Source: Bacteroidales bacterium UBA3623 (GTDB lineage: Bacteria > Bacteroidota > Bacteroidia > Bacteroidales > UBA932). Taken from it: 6,236 bases of DNA. Shown here piece by piece: positions 5,733 to 6,236 of the stretch. Positions within the stretch are counted from its first letter, which is position 1. Every line of letters starts with the position of its first letter. A program made the position numbers and the translations under genes. The stretch is taken from NCBI GenBank assembly GCA_002373715.1, contig DFLI01000121.1:894-7129 (forward strand). The letters run 5' to 3'. The notes under the pieces are model-generated. The model was not told the origin of the DNA, did no database searches, and worked only from the letters and a program-made list of their open reading frames with translations.

Positions 5733-6236
5733 TTAGAAAATGAAGTCAATGACATCGGCTATGGATTTAACATAGACAAAGATAAGACCTTTTATGTAAA
5801 TTTCCTTGATATCCTCTACATCTTTTCGGTTTTCCTCCGAAATCACGATGGTGTGCACGCCGGCGCGTTTGGCGGCCAGAATCTTTTCCTTGATGCCTCC
5901 CACCGGCAGCACGCGGCCACGGAGGGTCATTTCACCTGTCATGGCAATGCCCTTTTTGGGAGCCTGGCCCCGCAGGGCGCTCACCATGGAGCTTACCATG
6001 GTAATACCGGCCGAAGGACCGTCCTTGGGCGTGGCGCCTTCCGGAACGTGCAGGTGGATGTCCTTTTTCATGAACTCCTCGGTGGTGGTGCCGGCCAGTT
6101 CGGGATGGGCCTTAATATATTGCCAGGCAATCTGGGCGCTTTCTTTCATTACATCTCCCAGGTTACCCGTCATGGACAGGTTGCCCTTGCCGGAAGCCAC
6201 CTGGCTTTCCACAAAGAGCACTTCTCCGCCCATTTC
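5733..6236 (-). CDS. lon: Lon protease, C-terminal proteolytic domain (5' truncated by the window)
   Basis: The last 168 residues of the ATP-dependent AAA+ protease Lon, which degrades damaged and regulatory proteins in the cytoplasm. The frame is open through the right window edge; the internal methionine at 6231-6233 (MGGEVLFVES) is not the start. The catalytic serine lies in PKDGPSAGITM (codon 6012-6014). The catalytic lysine is the second Lys of GGIKEK (codon 5883-5885), 43 residues later, exactly the S679-K722 spacing of E. coli Lon. MTGEMTLRGRVLPVGG between them is diagnostic. The protein ends VIDFIF, without the roughly 20-residue tail of E. coli Lon. A TATCTTTG box lies inside the 3' end of the gene on the same strand. 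Confidence 0.97.
   Translation of the reverse strand, partial: EMGGEVLFVESQVASGKGNLSMTGNLGDVMKESAQIAWQYIKAHPELAGTTTEEFMKKDIHLHVPEGATPKDGPSAGITMVSSMVSALRGQAPKKGIAMTGEMTLRGRVLPVGGIKEKILAAKRAGVHTIVISEENRKDVEDIKEIYIKGLIFVYVKSIADVIDFIF
5777..5784 (-). promoter_or_regulatory. Possible internal promoter at the lon 3' end for ung-coaD
   Basis: The minus strand reads TATCTTTG, matching TAnnTTTG, about 145 bases upstream of the ung start. It could start a ung-coaD-thioredoxin transcript whose leader carries all the spacer hairpins. No TTTG -33 element is visible at the right distance, and the bases also encode lon residues Ile-Phe, so this is tentative. Confidence 0.3.

Noticed and set aside
5009..5743. 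244-codon plus-strand open frame across ung and the spacer.
   Set aside because: It is antisense to the unmistakable ung and runs into the spacer; its composition looks like a reverse-strand shadow and it shows no motif.
5712..6236. Plus-strand frame open from ATG 5712 to the window edge (175 codons), with a TATCTTTG box upstream.
   Set aside because: It is exactly in codon register with lon on the other strand, so it stays open because lon rarely uses Leu TTA/CTA and Ser TCA. The peptide has no recognisable domain.

Overview
The window looks like a chromosomal segment from a member of the Bacteroidota, probably Bacteroidales. I base this on three things: several start-proximal copies of the Bacteroidota -7 promoter box TAnnTTTG, AT-rich leaders that mostly lack a Shine-Dalgarno, and protein types typical of the group (a short MltD-like transglycosylase and an exported tandem-thioredoxin protein). 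Coding DNA is moderately GC-rich and spacers are short. I see no mobile element, tRNA, rRNA or CRISPR array.

Layout. Positions 1-33 may hold the last codons of a plus-strand gene. A membrane zinc metallopeptidase (30-707, minus) is divergent from alanine racemase alr (816-1916, plus). Between them lies a short AT-rich spacer with two mirror-image TAnnTTTG boxes. alr converges on an MltD-like lytic transglycosylase (1913-2800, minus); their stop codons overlap in one CTAG, which sits in the loop of a hairpin. Upstream of the transglycosylase, and overlapping it by one base, is a small probable ribbon-helix-helix protein (2800-3033) with its own promoter box. Next come an exported protein with two thioredoxin folds (3055-4512), coaD (4509-4967) and ung (4964-5632), joined by two ATGA stop/start overlaps. 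A 100-base, hairpin-rich spacer separates ung from the 3' end of lon (5733-6236), which is cut by the window edge.

How the genes relate. The minus-strand genes form a likely run lon / ung-coaD-thioredoxin / RHH-transglycosylase. It mixes housekeeping roles: protein quality control, base-excision repair, coenzyme A synthesis, periplasmic thiol chemistry and peptidoglycan cleavage. alr (D-alanine supply) and the MltD-like enzyme are both cell-wall genes but are convergent.

Most of the window is ordinary core genome. The points worth a second look lie in junctions and spacers: the dual-coding hairpin at the alr/transglycosylase ends, the mirrored promoter pair, the RHH-transglycosylase couple, and the stacked mutually exclusive hairpins between lon and ung, which are flanked by an 11-bp inverted repeat.
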